A stretch of 64,000 nucleotides of DNA from Diphasiastrum complanatum (lineage: Eukaryota; Streptophyta; Lycopodiopsida; Lycopodiales; Lycopodiaceae): contig CM055099.1 of NCBI GenBank assembly GCA_029204225.1, positions 47,616,542 through 47,680,541 on the forward strand, in the 5' to 3' direction. Under the pieces are notes generated by a model. It ran no database searches. It was not told the DNA's origin and worked only from the letters and a program-made list of their open reading frames with translations. Below, in pieces: positions 1 to 9,701 of this stretch. The position numbers were made by a program, and so were the translations under genes. The number at the start of each line of letters is the position of its first letter. The stretch's first letter is position 1.

Positions 1-518
1 AACTTACTAGTTGATATGCGTTAACTAGTCTTGTGATTCTACGTTTAGCTATCTTGTAAACTCCACACAGTGGAGGTAAAAATGATCCTCTCTGAATCAC
101 AACTATGTAAAAAGAAGAAAAAGAGAAAAAGAAGAGAGATAGAGAATACAGAGATCTGTAAGAAACAGAGAGAGACTTAGTGAATAGAGTAAGAAAGCAA
201 AATACCATAGTTGTGTATGAAAGTCTGCCAACGAGCAGAACACAGCAAAAGAGCAGAAAGTCAATCCGCCAACGAGCGAGACACTAACGATCTTGCTCCA
301 AAACCGAACTGACAATATAGTCGCTCTATTTTGTGTATCTCTTGGCCTTGTGCTGTGTCTCTTGATTGCTAGAATAAAATATATTTTGTGATGCATAGTC
401 GAGTGTTTGGGATCTCGTAAGAGCTTCTGCACGAAAAGAAGATTCAAAAATAAAAAATTGTTCGCGAATCAGAATAGAGGATGAACATGCTTGAAACAAC
501 ACAATATGGTTAAGACAA
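1..518. other. Unassigned sequence left of copia K
   Basis: This stretch lies directly upstream of the gag remnant of copia K and could be its LTR and leader. I found no initiator tRNA-Met primer site and no second copy of the sequence to prove an LTR. A purine-rich run lies at about 105-175. The open frames here look accidental. Confidence 0.3.
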
Positions 519-1310
519 TCCAGACCAAAGTAGCAATCAATCTTGATGGTGCAAATTACAGAATCTGAAAATTCAAAATCAAAACACTTCCGAAGGGCAA
601 AGTCATCTGGTCGATGACCGAGCTCTCAGAGGTGCAGTCTCCAGAGGGAGACCCGAGGAGAGCTGAATGGATCAGAAGGATGAGCGTGCAATGTCGATCA
701 TCGTTTCGTCCATAAATGAAGATCTACTCATGTAGATTGAAGACTACAAAAGCAATCATGCAGCGTGAGAAAGATTAAAGTAGAAATATGAAGTGAGGAC
801 TGCAGCTTCAGTCATGCACCTTCACAATCAGCTACAATCCATACGGTGGGATGGCAACCACAGTTAGATCAGCACGTTGAGAAGACCAGAATGATCTTTG
901 CTCAACTTGCTACATCAGGACAGGAGCACCAGGTCCCAGTACCACAGCAGCTGATGTACTTCATGAAATCTCTACCGATGTCTTATCAGTCGTTGAGAAT
1001 GCTCATACTGAGTCTACCGGATATGACATTCGACAAAGCAGTTAGTCTTGTCATTGATGAGAGACTGATGAGAGATGAAGGAGAGAGAAGCAGTGATCAA
1101 GAGAAGGCTCTCTTCATGAAATGAAGGAAGAAGAACAAAAACAAGCCAAGATTCGAGAAGACAAAGTCCTCGAATCAATAATCTTCTTCTTGTGATCACT
1201 GCCACAAACCAAGCCATACGGCCAACAAATGCTGGTTCAATCTAGCAATACCTTGCATGCACTGCAAGAAGAAAGGGCATTCTGCATACGACTACAGATT
1301 CAACCCAAAA
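519..1310 (+). pseudogene. copia K gag remnant
   Basis: The start resembles a copia gag N-terminus (VAINLDGANYRI followed by a stop where Trp is usual, then KFKIKTL). The central part at 846-1124 reads LPMSYQSLRMLILSLPDMTF, typical of the gag UBN2-type domain. A CX2CX4HX4C zinc knuckle follows at about 1191-1232 (CDHCHKPSHTANKC). A second knuckle at about 1257-1300 has lost its last Cys (CMHCKKKGHSAYDY). Stop codons at about 570, 741, 771 and 778 and a break after 1124 make it non-functional. In an intact element Gag would package the RNA in a cytoplasmic particle. Confidence 0.75.
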
Positions 1311-1823
1311 AGGAAAAACAAAGTTGAAAAGGCAGACGTTGCAAAGTCATCAAAGGATGTTGAAAGAGGTGACGAAGCTTTCACGATACTCGACAAAGCT
1401 TCGACAAGCTATTCTAAACACGACTACGATGTAATCATCAATTCAGGAACAACATCTCATATAACTTGCAACAAGAAGATCTTGATCAACTTTCGCGAGC
1501 TCGAAAACGACAGAGCAGTGATTCTAGGTGATGGAAGCAAAGTCAAAGGCATCAGCTCTCTACAACTATGAACACTGTCAGGCCAAGCAGAGTTGCCAAG
1601 AGCACTCTATGTGCCCTCACTCAGAAAGGATCTGCTATATGTATCCAAGATGGCAGATCTAGGCATTCGAGTTTTGTTTGACAACAACACTTGCCGTATG
1701 ATTGAGAAGATGACAAACAAGTTGTTGACGGTCGGATGTAGAGAAGGAAATCTTTACCAGGCCAAAATAATCAGCAACTCTGAAAGCATATTAAGTACTT
1801 CAGAAAACGAAGATCATCTCTAG
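1257..1823 (+). pseudogene. copia K protease and pre-integrase remnant
   Basis: Copia proteases carry a DSG catalytic triplet. The matching site here, at about 1430-1460, reads IINSGTTSHIT, so the catalytic Asp is now Asn. A stop at 1569 splits the domain. The frame resumes at 1593 with RALYVPSLRKDLLYVSKMAD, the pre-integrase lead-in of copia polyproteins. The Asp-to-Asn change alone should abolish cleavage of the polyprotein. Family assignment is firm; exact edges are approximate. Confidence 0.75.
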
Positions 1824-1829
1824 CATAGA

Positions 1830-2760
1830 AAAATGTATCATCTGAACATGCGGAGCCTTTATGACATGAGCAAAAAGGACATTGTCACAGGTCTCAAGAT
1901 TTCAAGGCCAAAGACAAAATTCTGCAAAGCTTGTTAGAAAGGCAAGCAACATCAGAATCCATTCACACACGAGGGAAGAAGACCCAAAGAAGTTCTTGAG
2001 CTCGTCCACTCTAATGTGTGTAGACCGATGAAAATAGATTCGCTCTCAGGTTTGAGATATTTTCTAACGTTCATAGATGATTACAGTCGAATGACCACGA
2101 TCTACTACTTGAAGAAGAAATCCAAAGTATTTGATTCTTTCAAGAAGTTCATGGCATTCGCAAAGCGACACACCTCGAAAAAGATACAAATCCTTAGATC
2201 TGACAATGGAGGTGAATACAAAAGCACAGAATTCTCAAGATTCTGCGAAGAACAGGGGATCGAACACCAACTCACTCCTGCATACACACTAGAATACAAC
2301 GGTGTGACAGAAAGAAGAAACAGAATGCTAGTCGAAGTAGCCAGATGCATGATGGCACAGGCTCAACTGCCAAGTCAATTCTGGGCCGAGGCAATAGCTA
2401 CAGCTGGACACCTGCAGAACAAATCTACAATGACAACGTTGGAGAACAAAACACCATACAAAATGTGGACAGGCAGAAAGCCTGATCTGTCATACGTACG
2501 AGTGTTTGGATGTGCAGCATACAAGCACATTTCAAAGGAAAAGAGAAGCAAGTTCGATGACAAATCCGAGCAAACAATTATGGTCGGCTACTCGAACGGA
2601 ACAAATGTGAACAGACTCTACGATCCAACTACAAAGAAGGTTGTTTCGAACAGAGATGTGAAGTTCGACGAGTCCAAATTCCCTGCACTGAAAGACGAAA
2701 GAGGCCATGAGATCTTCACACTATTGCCTATTCAAGAGGGAGATCGAGGACATACATCAA
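1830..2760 (+). pseudogene. copia K integrase remnant
   Basis: The pre-integrase HHCC-like segment begins at about 1830 and has a stop at 1936 (CKAC then stop). The core is open from 2016. The first catalytic Asp, normally in an HSDVCGP motif, appears as VHSNVCRPM, an apparent Asp-to-Asn change. The second (RSDNGGEY) and the Glu (NGVTERRNR) are present. The downstream segment (VFGCAAYKHISKEKRSKFDD, then VSNRDVKFDES) is the usual copia integrase C-terminal part. Similarity fades at about 2690-2760, just before gypsy G1 begins on the other strand. Confidence 0.82.
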
Positions 2761-2774
2761 ATCAGAATGCAGAG

Positions 2775-3700
2775 CCCCAGTTCAATCTCGTTGGTCTCCT
2801 CGTCCTTTGGCACACATTGCACTTTCTCAGGTATTTCGCCATATCCTTATGAATCATTGGCCACCAACATCCTGATTGTAGAATCTTGTGAACTGTAATG
2901 TTGGATGCAAAATGGCCTCCACCCATGCCTTCATGTGAGAGCGAAATGACTCATGTGAAAGAATACACCACCGAAGAATCCCATATGGTCCTCTTCAATA
3001 CAATTGGCCGACAATCAGCTGATAAGGTCTAGCTTTCAGAATCAATTTCTATTGATCTACCTTTGGTAGTGATTTGTTTGGTTGGCCCCGCATTAGATAT
3101 TCAACAATGTCAGCAGCCCATTCTGGTATTGTGTCCACATAAAATAAGACAGCATCGGCCAGCTCATCATTGGGTTGGGTTGCAACCTCCTTCCTCTTGA
3201 TTCGTGACACATGATCTACCATGTAGTGTTATTTCTCCTTGCGGACTACTATCCGAAAATCAAACTCCAACAACAGAAGTATCCATCTGGTGATTCTCCC
3301 GGTCTTGCAAATTTTGTTAACGAGATAGAGCAAGGGTTGATGGTCCGTCTAAAAAGCAAAATGTGTGGCCATCAAGTAGTGCCGAGATTTCTTAACATCA
3401 TAGATCATCGCCAATGCTTCTCGCTCTGTGGTTGAATAATTCAGTGAGTTGTCGACTTGCCAATCGGATTGGAAAATCCTTTTTGTGTTCACTTGGCTAG
3501 GTTAAGACTGCTCCAACTGCATACTTCGATGCGTCCGTATGCACATGAAACTCAATGGATCAATTGGGGGGACGTAAGATTGGTGCTGAAACCAATGCAT
3601 CTTTAAGCTTTTGGAAAGCCTTTAGGGCTTTCCCGTTCCAATGTGGATCCATTGTGAGTTTGTAGATTGGTCGGGCTAAGCAAAATCTAGAATGAAGATC
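2775..3700 (-). pseudogene. gypsy G1 RNase H and integrase zinc-domain remnant
   Basis: On the minus strand, about 3420-3180 encodes RNase H wording (NYSTTEREALAMIYD, TDHQPLLYLVNKI, TGRITRWIL). It is followed by the linker (VDHVSRI, PEWAADIVEYL), as in G2 RNase H. Near 2860-2775 the integrase zinc-domain signature CNVCQRTRRPTR appears, then the sequence ends. Stops interrupt the frame. In an intact element RNase H degrades the RNA template and integrase inserts the cDNA; here the integrase core is missing. Confidence 0.75.
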
Positions 3701-3763
3701 CTATAATAGTTAGCATGACCCATGAAGATGTAGACTTCGCGGATCGTCCTCGGTGGTGGTAGA

Positions 3764-4340
3764 TCAACAATGATCCTGATCTTTGATAGCTCTGTGGCGA
3801 TCCCGTGTCTTGACACTATATGGCCGAGAATCAAGCCATGTGTAACCCAAAATTGACATTTTTTTTGGATTCAAGGAGATCTGAAAATTGTGACATTTTT
3901 GTAGCACTTTCTCCAAATTGGATAAGTGTTCTGAGTCTGGTCCATGCACGCACAAATTGTCCAAGCAAATTTCCAGAAATTTTTGCAAATATTCTTTGAA
4001 TGCCGCTTGCATGACATGTTGAAAAGTGCTTGGGGCATTGCAAAGTCCGAATGGCATCACTTTATAGGCATAGGTTCCCCATTCCATGGCGAATGTTGTC
4101 TTGTGTTGGTCTTGGGGGGCTATCTTCACCTGGTTGTAGCCACTGAAGCCATCTAAAAAATTGTAGGCTTTGGCGCCAGCTACTCTGTCAAGGACACTTT
4201 TTGTAAATGGTAAAAGAAAATGATCCTTTTTGGTGACTGCATTGAGCGCCTTCAGATTCACACAGATTCGCATTTTGCCGTTCTTCTTGGGTACTATAAC
4301 TATCGGTGATACCCATTCCGTGTGCTCGATTTCATAAATG
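3764..4340 (-). pseudogene. gypsy G1 reverse transcriptase remnant
   Basis: The minus strand reads MRICVNLKALNAVTKKDHF, FLDGFSGYNQVKIAPQDQHK, MPFGLCNAPSTFQHVM and ICLDNLCVHG, in the order of a Ty3 RT. The catalytic pair is normally LDD but reads LDN, so one metal-binding Asp is lost. The RT continues upstream into the frame at 4359-5150 through a frame change. C-terminal RT motifs are degraded below 3850. Confidence 0.85.
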
Positions 4341-5514
4341 AAATTTGCATCTAATAGCCTACAACTCTTGCTTGATCAGCTCTATGTAGTTCGGGTTGCA
4401 GCGATAGTAACGATTCACCTTGGGGATTGCTCCATCCACCAAGGGTATGGTGTGTTGGACTACAGTTGGTGGAATGCCCTTCAGATCAGTATAACTCCAG
4501 GAAAAATAGTCTTTATACTCCACCAACAATGATCGTAGTCTCTTGAATTGTGTGGGCGTTAACTGCTCTCCCACATGCACTATCTTTTCTTCTTCACCTG
4601 GCTCGACAAGTTTCATCAGTTGTGTTCGCGCAGGTCCCTCGAAGACTTGTTCCGCTAGTGCTTGACTTTGATCAGGTTCTTGATGAGCTTGCGGCATCAT
4701 AATTACCACGTCGTCCAAGGTATAATTCTTGAAAGTCTCAAGCATCTCGTGAATTGGAGCTCGTCGAGATTTCTCTTTCAGCATATTGATCTTAGCCCGA
4801 CTGGTCATTTGAGTAGAGGATGGCATTGTATCTGAGTCCATCTTGATTGACTTCAAGGAATCCAACACCTTCTTTTTGTTCTTTTTTGTCATTTTGGTGG
4901 ATTCGTCCTTGTTGTCTTTCATCGGAATTGATGTGACATTCACCTCGTGGTTGCGAATATCAGCATCCATTGTAGCTATAGCCTCCTCAGTTAGATCACT
5001 CCATCGGATCACCTGCTTGTAGCGTTGTTTCAACTGAATCTTCTTATTCACAGGTGCCTTTGGTGGATCGGTCCTTGAGACCTTCGCCATAGCAGACTTT
5101 TGCAGCGGTTGAGCTGGTACTTTCTTGATTCCGTAACGATCTGGGTCCATGTGGTGTAGGACCTGCTCATCAGTCAGTTCAAGCTCCTTATTATAAATTA
5201 GAACACATTGCCAAGGGACTTAATCATCGTCCACTGGGTTCTCAATAGGTTCCGTTGATAGCCATGCTACGTTTATCATATTCACCCCAAATGTGATTGG
5301 GTGTGTCCATAGTGTAACATCTGGGTGAAGATGTGTTGGATTCAGGATTTGATTCATACTGACATGCTCGGCAGTCAGTAGTTGCTAATGCATCCGTCCA
5401 TCTCACAACATCCGTCACTGAATCATGGTGACCACCCTTGGCTGACCTTGGGCGATCAATCGTGTGTTCTGTTGTGGATGATCCGTCATCAACTTTGGGT
5501 GCAATAGGTTTCAC
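4341..5514 (-). pseudogene. gypsy G1 PR-RT linker and RT N-terminus
   Basis: A 263-codon open stretch at 4359-5150 carries EPGEEEKIVHVGEQLTPTQF and ends in PLVDGAIPKVNRYYRCNPNY, the region just before the Ty3 RT palm. Another open stretch at 5242-5514 belongs to the less conserved linker after the protease and has no recognisable motif. G2 has a shortened version of the same region (LNLAELGEDKKIV), which supports assigning both to the same kind of gypsy element. Confidence 0.6.
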
Positions 5515-5559
5515 CGCCCATGTGGTTGAATCAACCTTTACAACCTTCTCTTTGTTCTC

Positions 5560-5930
5560 AAAGGTGAGTTTCCCTGTACCTCAGTTGTGTACTACTTGCG
5601 CAGTCCTCAACCATGGTCTTTCCAGTAAAACATGATATGCAGTTGGAGATTCAGGTATATCCATGACTACAAATGTGATCACAAACTGCATGCCTGTTAT
5701 TTTTACAGGGATATCGGCAACTACACCCTTTGGTTTTACACAGGATTGATCCACTAGCTTGATGGCGAATCGTGATGGCTTCAACTCGAAAAGGTGGTCC
5801 ATGATGATGCAACCAATTGTTCTGATCTATGCGCAATGGTGAGCCCAATTGCGGTTCTCGTTCGTCATCGGCTAGAGGTTCCGTAGGATTGTCCCTTTCT
5901 TGCTCTTTTTCCTCCACTTGGACTCTCTAT
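5560..5930 (-). pseudogene. gypsy G1 aspartic protease-like remnant
   Basis: The minus frame at 5581-5802 reads VVADIPVKITGMQFVITFVV and then AYHVLLERPWLRTAQVVHN, the C-terminal half of a retropepsin-like domain as found in plant gypsy elements (usual form LLGRPWL). The catalytic Asp would lie just upstream, where the frame is broken. G2 carries the equivalent LLLGRPYFKLAKVLHDWS, which supports the call. Confidence 0.65.
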
Positions 5931-6069
5931 ACCCAGTGTCGTATTTTCTGGTACTGTCTTCTTTCTTCCCTCACATTTGGATATGGCGCTGAAGTTGAGG
6001 GTTGGTCATCAGTGACTGATGGTGCTGGTGAGGGAGCCACTTCCTTCCTCTTCTATGCTCGCGTAACAG

Positions 6070-6660
6070 CTAACATAGGAGTTGTCCTTCCGGTGGCATC
6101 CCCGCTAGAACTGCTGCCTGTTGTATCGCAATCAAGTTTAGCAGTGCGCTGGTTCCAGGTTTCATTGGACAATTCTTGAAGCAGTGTCCATAATCACATT
6201 CTTGACAAAAGGATGTATATTGTCCTTTGTAAGGACATTCTACAATTCTGTGTCCTTCGCCACATCCGTAGCAGCCGTAGTTCCTCCCACCTTGATGTTG
6301 AGTTTGAGCTGCATAGGATGCAAAATATTCATTTATGGCAGGATGCATAAATGGTTCGTCTGGTCCATACCATTGCTGCTGCTTAGGTTGAGGTGATACT
6401 TGCATCTTTGGTTCCGCTGCTGTCAAGTTTACATGGGCCACTTGTTGATTGACTGGCCCTGGTGGTGCAGGTAAGGCCATACGTTGTTGCTGATTCGGTG
6501 CGCCATACCTCGGGGCCACGTTTGGTGCCCCTTGATGATATGGATAGAAAGTCTGATATGGATAGATTTCTTCTGTTGAACAATCCGAGGGTTAAATGGA
6601 CAAAATTTCATATCGTGCGATGTTGCATTGCACAGATGGCAAAATCTATGTGTCAATCTC
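6070..6660 (-). pseudogene. gypsy G1 zinc-knuckle region
   Basis: Three Cys-His knuckles can be read on the minus strand. The first, at about 6645-6605, is the standard CX2CX4HX4C type (CHLCNATSHDMKFC). The other two, in the frame at 6070-6519, are CYGCGEGHRIVEC and CQECDYGHCFKNC, both CX2CX3HX4C, one residue shorter between Cys2 and His. Between the first and second lies a Gln/Pro-rich stretch. This is the nucleic-acid-binding part of a gypsy Gag or Gag-Pol; a frame change separates the first knuckle from the others. Confidence 0.7.
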
Positions 6661-6801
6661 AGATTTTGCTTTAGGAATAGACACTAGTTCGTTGTATGGT
6701 TTTTTTGCATACTGAACACCATACATTCTCCCGTCGTGGATACTGTAGCTGGTTTGCTTCCGACTAATGTGGCGTTGTTGCTACAGCTCCTTGTAAGGCT
6801 T

Positions 6802-7490
6802 TCAGAACTGCGTCGTAAGTTGCTCCATCTGTTGTTTGTGTAATTTTGTCATTTGATCCAACAGCAGTTCTGTGGATAAAGCGGATGCATTTGATGATGA
6901 CGATGCTATCGAGGGAGTATGGGTGTGGGTGGATGGATATTCATCGTCAGATCCCTCGTTCTCTTCCTTGATGGCATCTTCCATAGCTTCTTGCAGAGTA
7001 GCATACTGCTCTCGTCGTCTTAGTTCTCTTCTGATGCTTCGTGGTAGTCCGCTAGGAACCACATGATTACCGCATGATTGGGAGTTAGAGCTGCACTGCA
7101 TTTGGATCGTAGATGTTTGACCCGTTCAATATAGTCCTTGACCCTTTCTCGTTTTTCCATCTTGACTTTACTCAGCAGGAGAAATGGGTCTTCTAGGAAC
7201 TTCCTTGGTTTAAAGCGCGTAATGAGAGCCGCTTTAACCGCTTCCCAGATAGACTCTTTTTCCTCTGACAGGTTGAAAAACCAATTCCGTACCACTACCA
7301 ATAAGGACATGGGAAACAACATCAACTTTTCCGCAAATGTCCGTTTGCCGTAGATTTCACAAGCTTGCTCATAGATCTGGAGGAACCGGATGCCATCTGA
7401 TGATCCGTCGTATTTTGGTATTTCCATCCGTGGTGCTCTCCGGACTGCCTGCAAGGGAGCGACAAGTATGGGTTGGCCCATTGGTTTCAT
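6802..7490 (-). pseudogene. gypsy G1 gag (Retrotrans_gag domain), frameshifted
   Basis: The minus frame at 7020-7490 reads RMEIPKYDGSSDGIRFLQIY, NWFFNLSEEKESIWEAVKAA and VKDYIERVKHLRSKC, the classic Retrotrans_gag capsid domain. Near 7065 the reading frame shifts. The gag continues in the frame at 6802-7101 with GLPRSIRRELRRREQYATL and an acidic, Ser-rich tail with a Met/Gln-rich helix (LLDQMTKLHKQQMEQL). Apart from this frameshift the capsid domain looks whole. Confidence 0.8.
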
Positions 7491-7659
7491 TGGCGCTAGT
7501 TCCTCTTGTTGCGCAGTTGCTAATCTGGGAAGGTGTGGTGCTTGATTTGCTATCCTTCTTGCTACTGATCATCCAGATCTTAGATTCATCTGATGGTGGG
7601 TTCCAAAGCAGTTGGATTTTGCCTGTACAGTGGGATGTAGTCTGGATCTTAAGGATCTG

Positions 7660-8864
7660 ATCAATCTGATCGGCGGGAAGTGAAATTTAGGCCTTGTACG
7701 GTGGTTTTTCCTTGATAACTTTTTACTCCTTGCACTGATTGACTTGAGATTTTGACAGCAGCTGGATCTGATGCAGATCTTTTCATTGATGTAGTCTGCA
7801 AGGGTTCTCTTGTGCGAGAGTTGGATCTACGAGGGTTTTTTAGCTGTTTTTGCAGATAAAAAACTTGATATCTCTCAGATATTTGGGAAGTAACTCTCGC
7901 AAGGATCACAGTAGCTGAATCTGGGTCAAATCTCACTATGGAAATCTCTGCGAGAGTTAACTCTCGCACTAAGTGAAGATTTCACTGAATGTGAGGGTTC
8001 CAAACCACTATTTTGACTTGATTTTTGCCAAATCTCTATACTAACTCTTGAAGGCTTCATCACTAATGGAAATTGACATTCTGAATCAATTGAGAGGGTC
8101 TGTGAGAGTTCTTACTGGACGAATTTGCTAGATCTTCATTTTTTAGTGATTCTTTAGCACTTAAACCCAATTTTCTGCTCACTGAAATCAAACTAACTCT
8201 CGCTCTTTTGTGTCCTTGTCTCATTGAGATGGAACTTCAAAATCCTCTACGAGAGTTCTTGCCCACTGGAACTAAAAATTTTGGTGTTTGTGAGGGTTCT
8301 CTGGTACTTTTCCGTCTTTTTTTCACTGGGAACTCTCGCACAGGCACTTAGACATCAAACTAACTCTTGCAAGCTTCTCTGTGTCCTAGTCTCACTGATA
8401 TGGAACTTCAGAGAGCTCTGCGAGAGTTCTGGTGAAGATTTGAATTTTTTTCAAGGGTTTTTTGATTTTTTTTTTTGTTTTTCTCTGATTTTTGCAATCT
8501 GTTTGGAACTAACTCTCGCAGGCTTCTATGCAGGTCTAGAATAGTACCTTGGAGCTGCTGCCAATCATGCAAGGGTTAACTCTTACTGGTTTTGGAGATA
8601 TTAAAATCTGATGAGATTTTAGGCTCTTTTTTCCTCCAAAATGCAGATTGGTGTGTTTTTTGGGTTTTTTTGTTGGTTGGTTTGGGTTTCAACCCCTTAG
8701 AGACTGTTTAGGGCCTCCTTTACCCTCTCACACCTCCTCCGCTAGCTGTGAATAGTCCAAACACAAAAAATACAGAAAACTAACTCTAAATTCCCAAAAA
8801 TCTACCTAAAACTACTCTAAAAAGCAAGAAATAGCTAAAATGCAACTATACTAATTAGTGGAAA
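7660..8864 (-). other. gypsy G1 5' leader with repeated TGCGAGAGTT-like motif
   Basis: This untranslated leader lies between the primer site and gag. It holds about a dozen copies, on both strands, of a motif close to AACTCTCGCA / TGCGAGAGTT (for example near 7814, 7893, 7952, 8110, 8193, 8252, 8332, 8361, 8418 and 8513). Larger direct repeats of roughly 150-170 bp start near 8191, 8358 and 8507. Several of the longer open frames here only reflect this repetition. Confidence 0.6.
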
Positions 8865-8886
8865 CCTATCCTCGGCAACGGCGCCA
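8865..8886 (-). other. gypsy G1 primer-binding site (tRNA-Asp type)
   Basis: The minus strand reads TGGCGCCGTTGCCGAGG, complementary to the 3' end of plant tRNA-Asp (CCCCGGCAACGGCGCCA) with one mismatch. It sits one base after the LTR terminus CCCTACA, where first-strand synthesis would be primed. It fixes both the orientation and the inner LTR edge. Confidence 0.85.
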
Positions 8887-8887
8887 T

Positions 8888-9701
8888 TGTAGGGTCTTTG
8901 ATTCGACGTTGTAATAGCCCTCCCGCCTCTCAACAAGGGTAAGTTCACTGGATAGGCATGTAACTATGCATAGATGCTACTTTTAGTTAGTTCCCTACTT
9001 TTTATCCAACTCTACCTCCACTAACACTACTCACACTAACTCTACTCTCCCTAAACTAACTTCATCATGATTGTTGGTGAAAGGGAAGGGTAGAATAGAA
9101 GAGAAAGAAGGCGAAGAGAGAAAGAGAGAGATAGAGTTGAGGGGGAGGTTAGCTCAAAAGCTCAAGATGCATGCTAATGGAGAAACACTATTAAAACAAG
9201 AACATAGAAATGGAAACAATTAGAAACACACAACAAAAAGCATTAGCATGAGTGCTTAGCAAATGAGGATGCTTGGCTCTCCAAATTGGTAGAGTTTCCT
9301 CCTTCTCATTAAGCATGGAAATAGAGTACAAATGGTGCCTTTTTATAAAATGGGGAAGGCCCTTGCCCCAAAATCCTATTGGCTAGTATTTACATTGATC
9401 TTGTCCATTCATCTTGGACCCAACTTGATCTAAGGGTCCACAAAAAGTACATTGAAATTCACAAGATTCATGTGAGTCCCAAATTGGACCCAACTCCAGA
9501 AAGGTAATCTCTAAGTTTAAAATTGACTTTGGGCCTCAAGTTTTATTTTACTTACAAAGGTCCCAAGCCTATTATTTTAATTACAACTTAGCTTGCGTGC
9601 TCATTGGGCCATGGGCTTATACACGCAGGATGCCATGCCCTCGCAACACATTTTATTGGACGATTTTATTTATTTACACGTCATTGGGAATACCCCCAAC
9701 A
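8888..9701 (-). repeat. gypsy G1 5' LTR
   Basis: On the minus strand it begins TGTTGGGGGTATTCCCA and ends CCCTACA, giving TG...CA termini and about 814 bp. The inner edge abuts the tRNA-Asp primer site. A purine-rich run lies at about 9090-9145. No second copy is in the window, so the outer edge rests on the TG terminus and on resemblance to other plant gypsy LTR starts. Confidence 0.75.

Larger units (their letters stand above)
519..2775 (+). mobile_element. Ty1/copia remnant K (gag-PR-IN only)
   Basis: Decayed copia retrotransposon with domains in the order gag, two zinc knuckles, protease, pre-integrase and integrase core. Several stop codons and frame changes interrupt it. It ends at about 2775, where sequence on the opposite strand belongs to gypsy element G1, so its RT, RNase H and 3' LTR are missing. 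It is not closely similar to the family-A elements in this window: its gag and integrase wording differs and it has two knuckles instead of one. Confidence 0.85.
2775..9701 (-). mobile_element. Ty3/gypsy element G1, 3'-truncated
   Basis: Read on the minus strand it runs 5' LTR (8888-9701), tRNA-Asp primer site (8865-8886), long leader, gag, zinc knuckles, protease, RT, RNase H and the start of integrase. It stops at about 2775, within the integrase zinc-binding region. The integrase core and 3' LTR are absent, and copia K abuts the break. Many stops and frameshifts show it is dead. It is related to G2 on the plus strand (same RT wording FLDGFSGYNQ, and a similar region preceding RT), but the two are clearly diverged. 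Confidence 0.88.

Noticed and set aside
103-447. 114-codon open frame on the minus strand with a hydrophobic middle
   Set aside because: It arises from a purine-rich tract (GAGA/AAAG runs) read in reverse as Leu/Phe/Ser; no motif, and it lies in probable LTR or leader of copia K.
4338-7660. Many plus-strand open frames across gypsy G1
   Set aside because: They are reverse shadows of minus-strand gag and pol, which carry the motifs.
7800-8600. CRISPR-like repeat array
   Set aside because: Repeats are short, on both strands, irregularly spaced and diverged, within a retrotransposon leader of a eukaryote.
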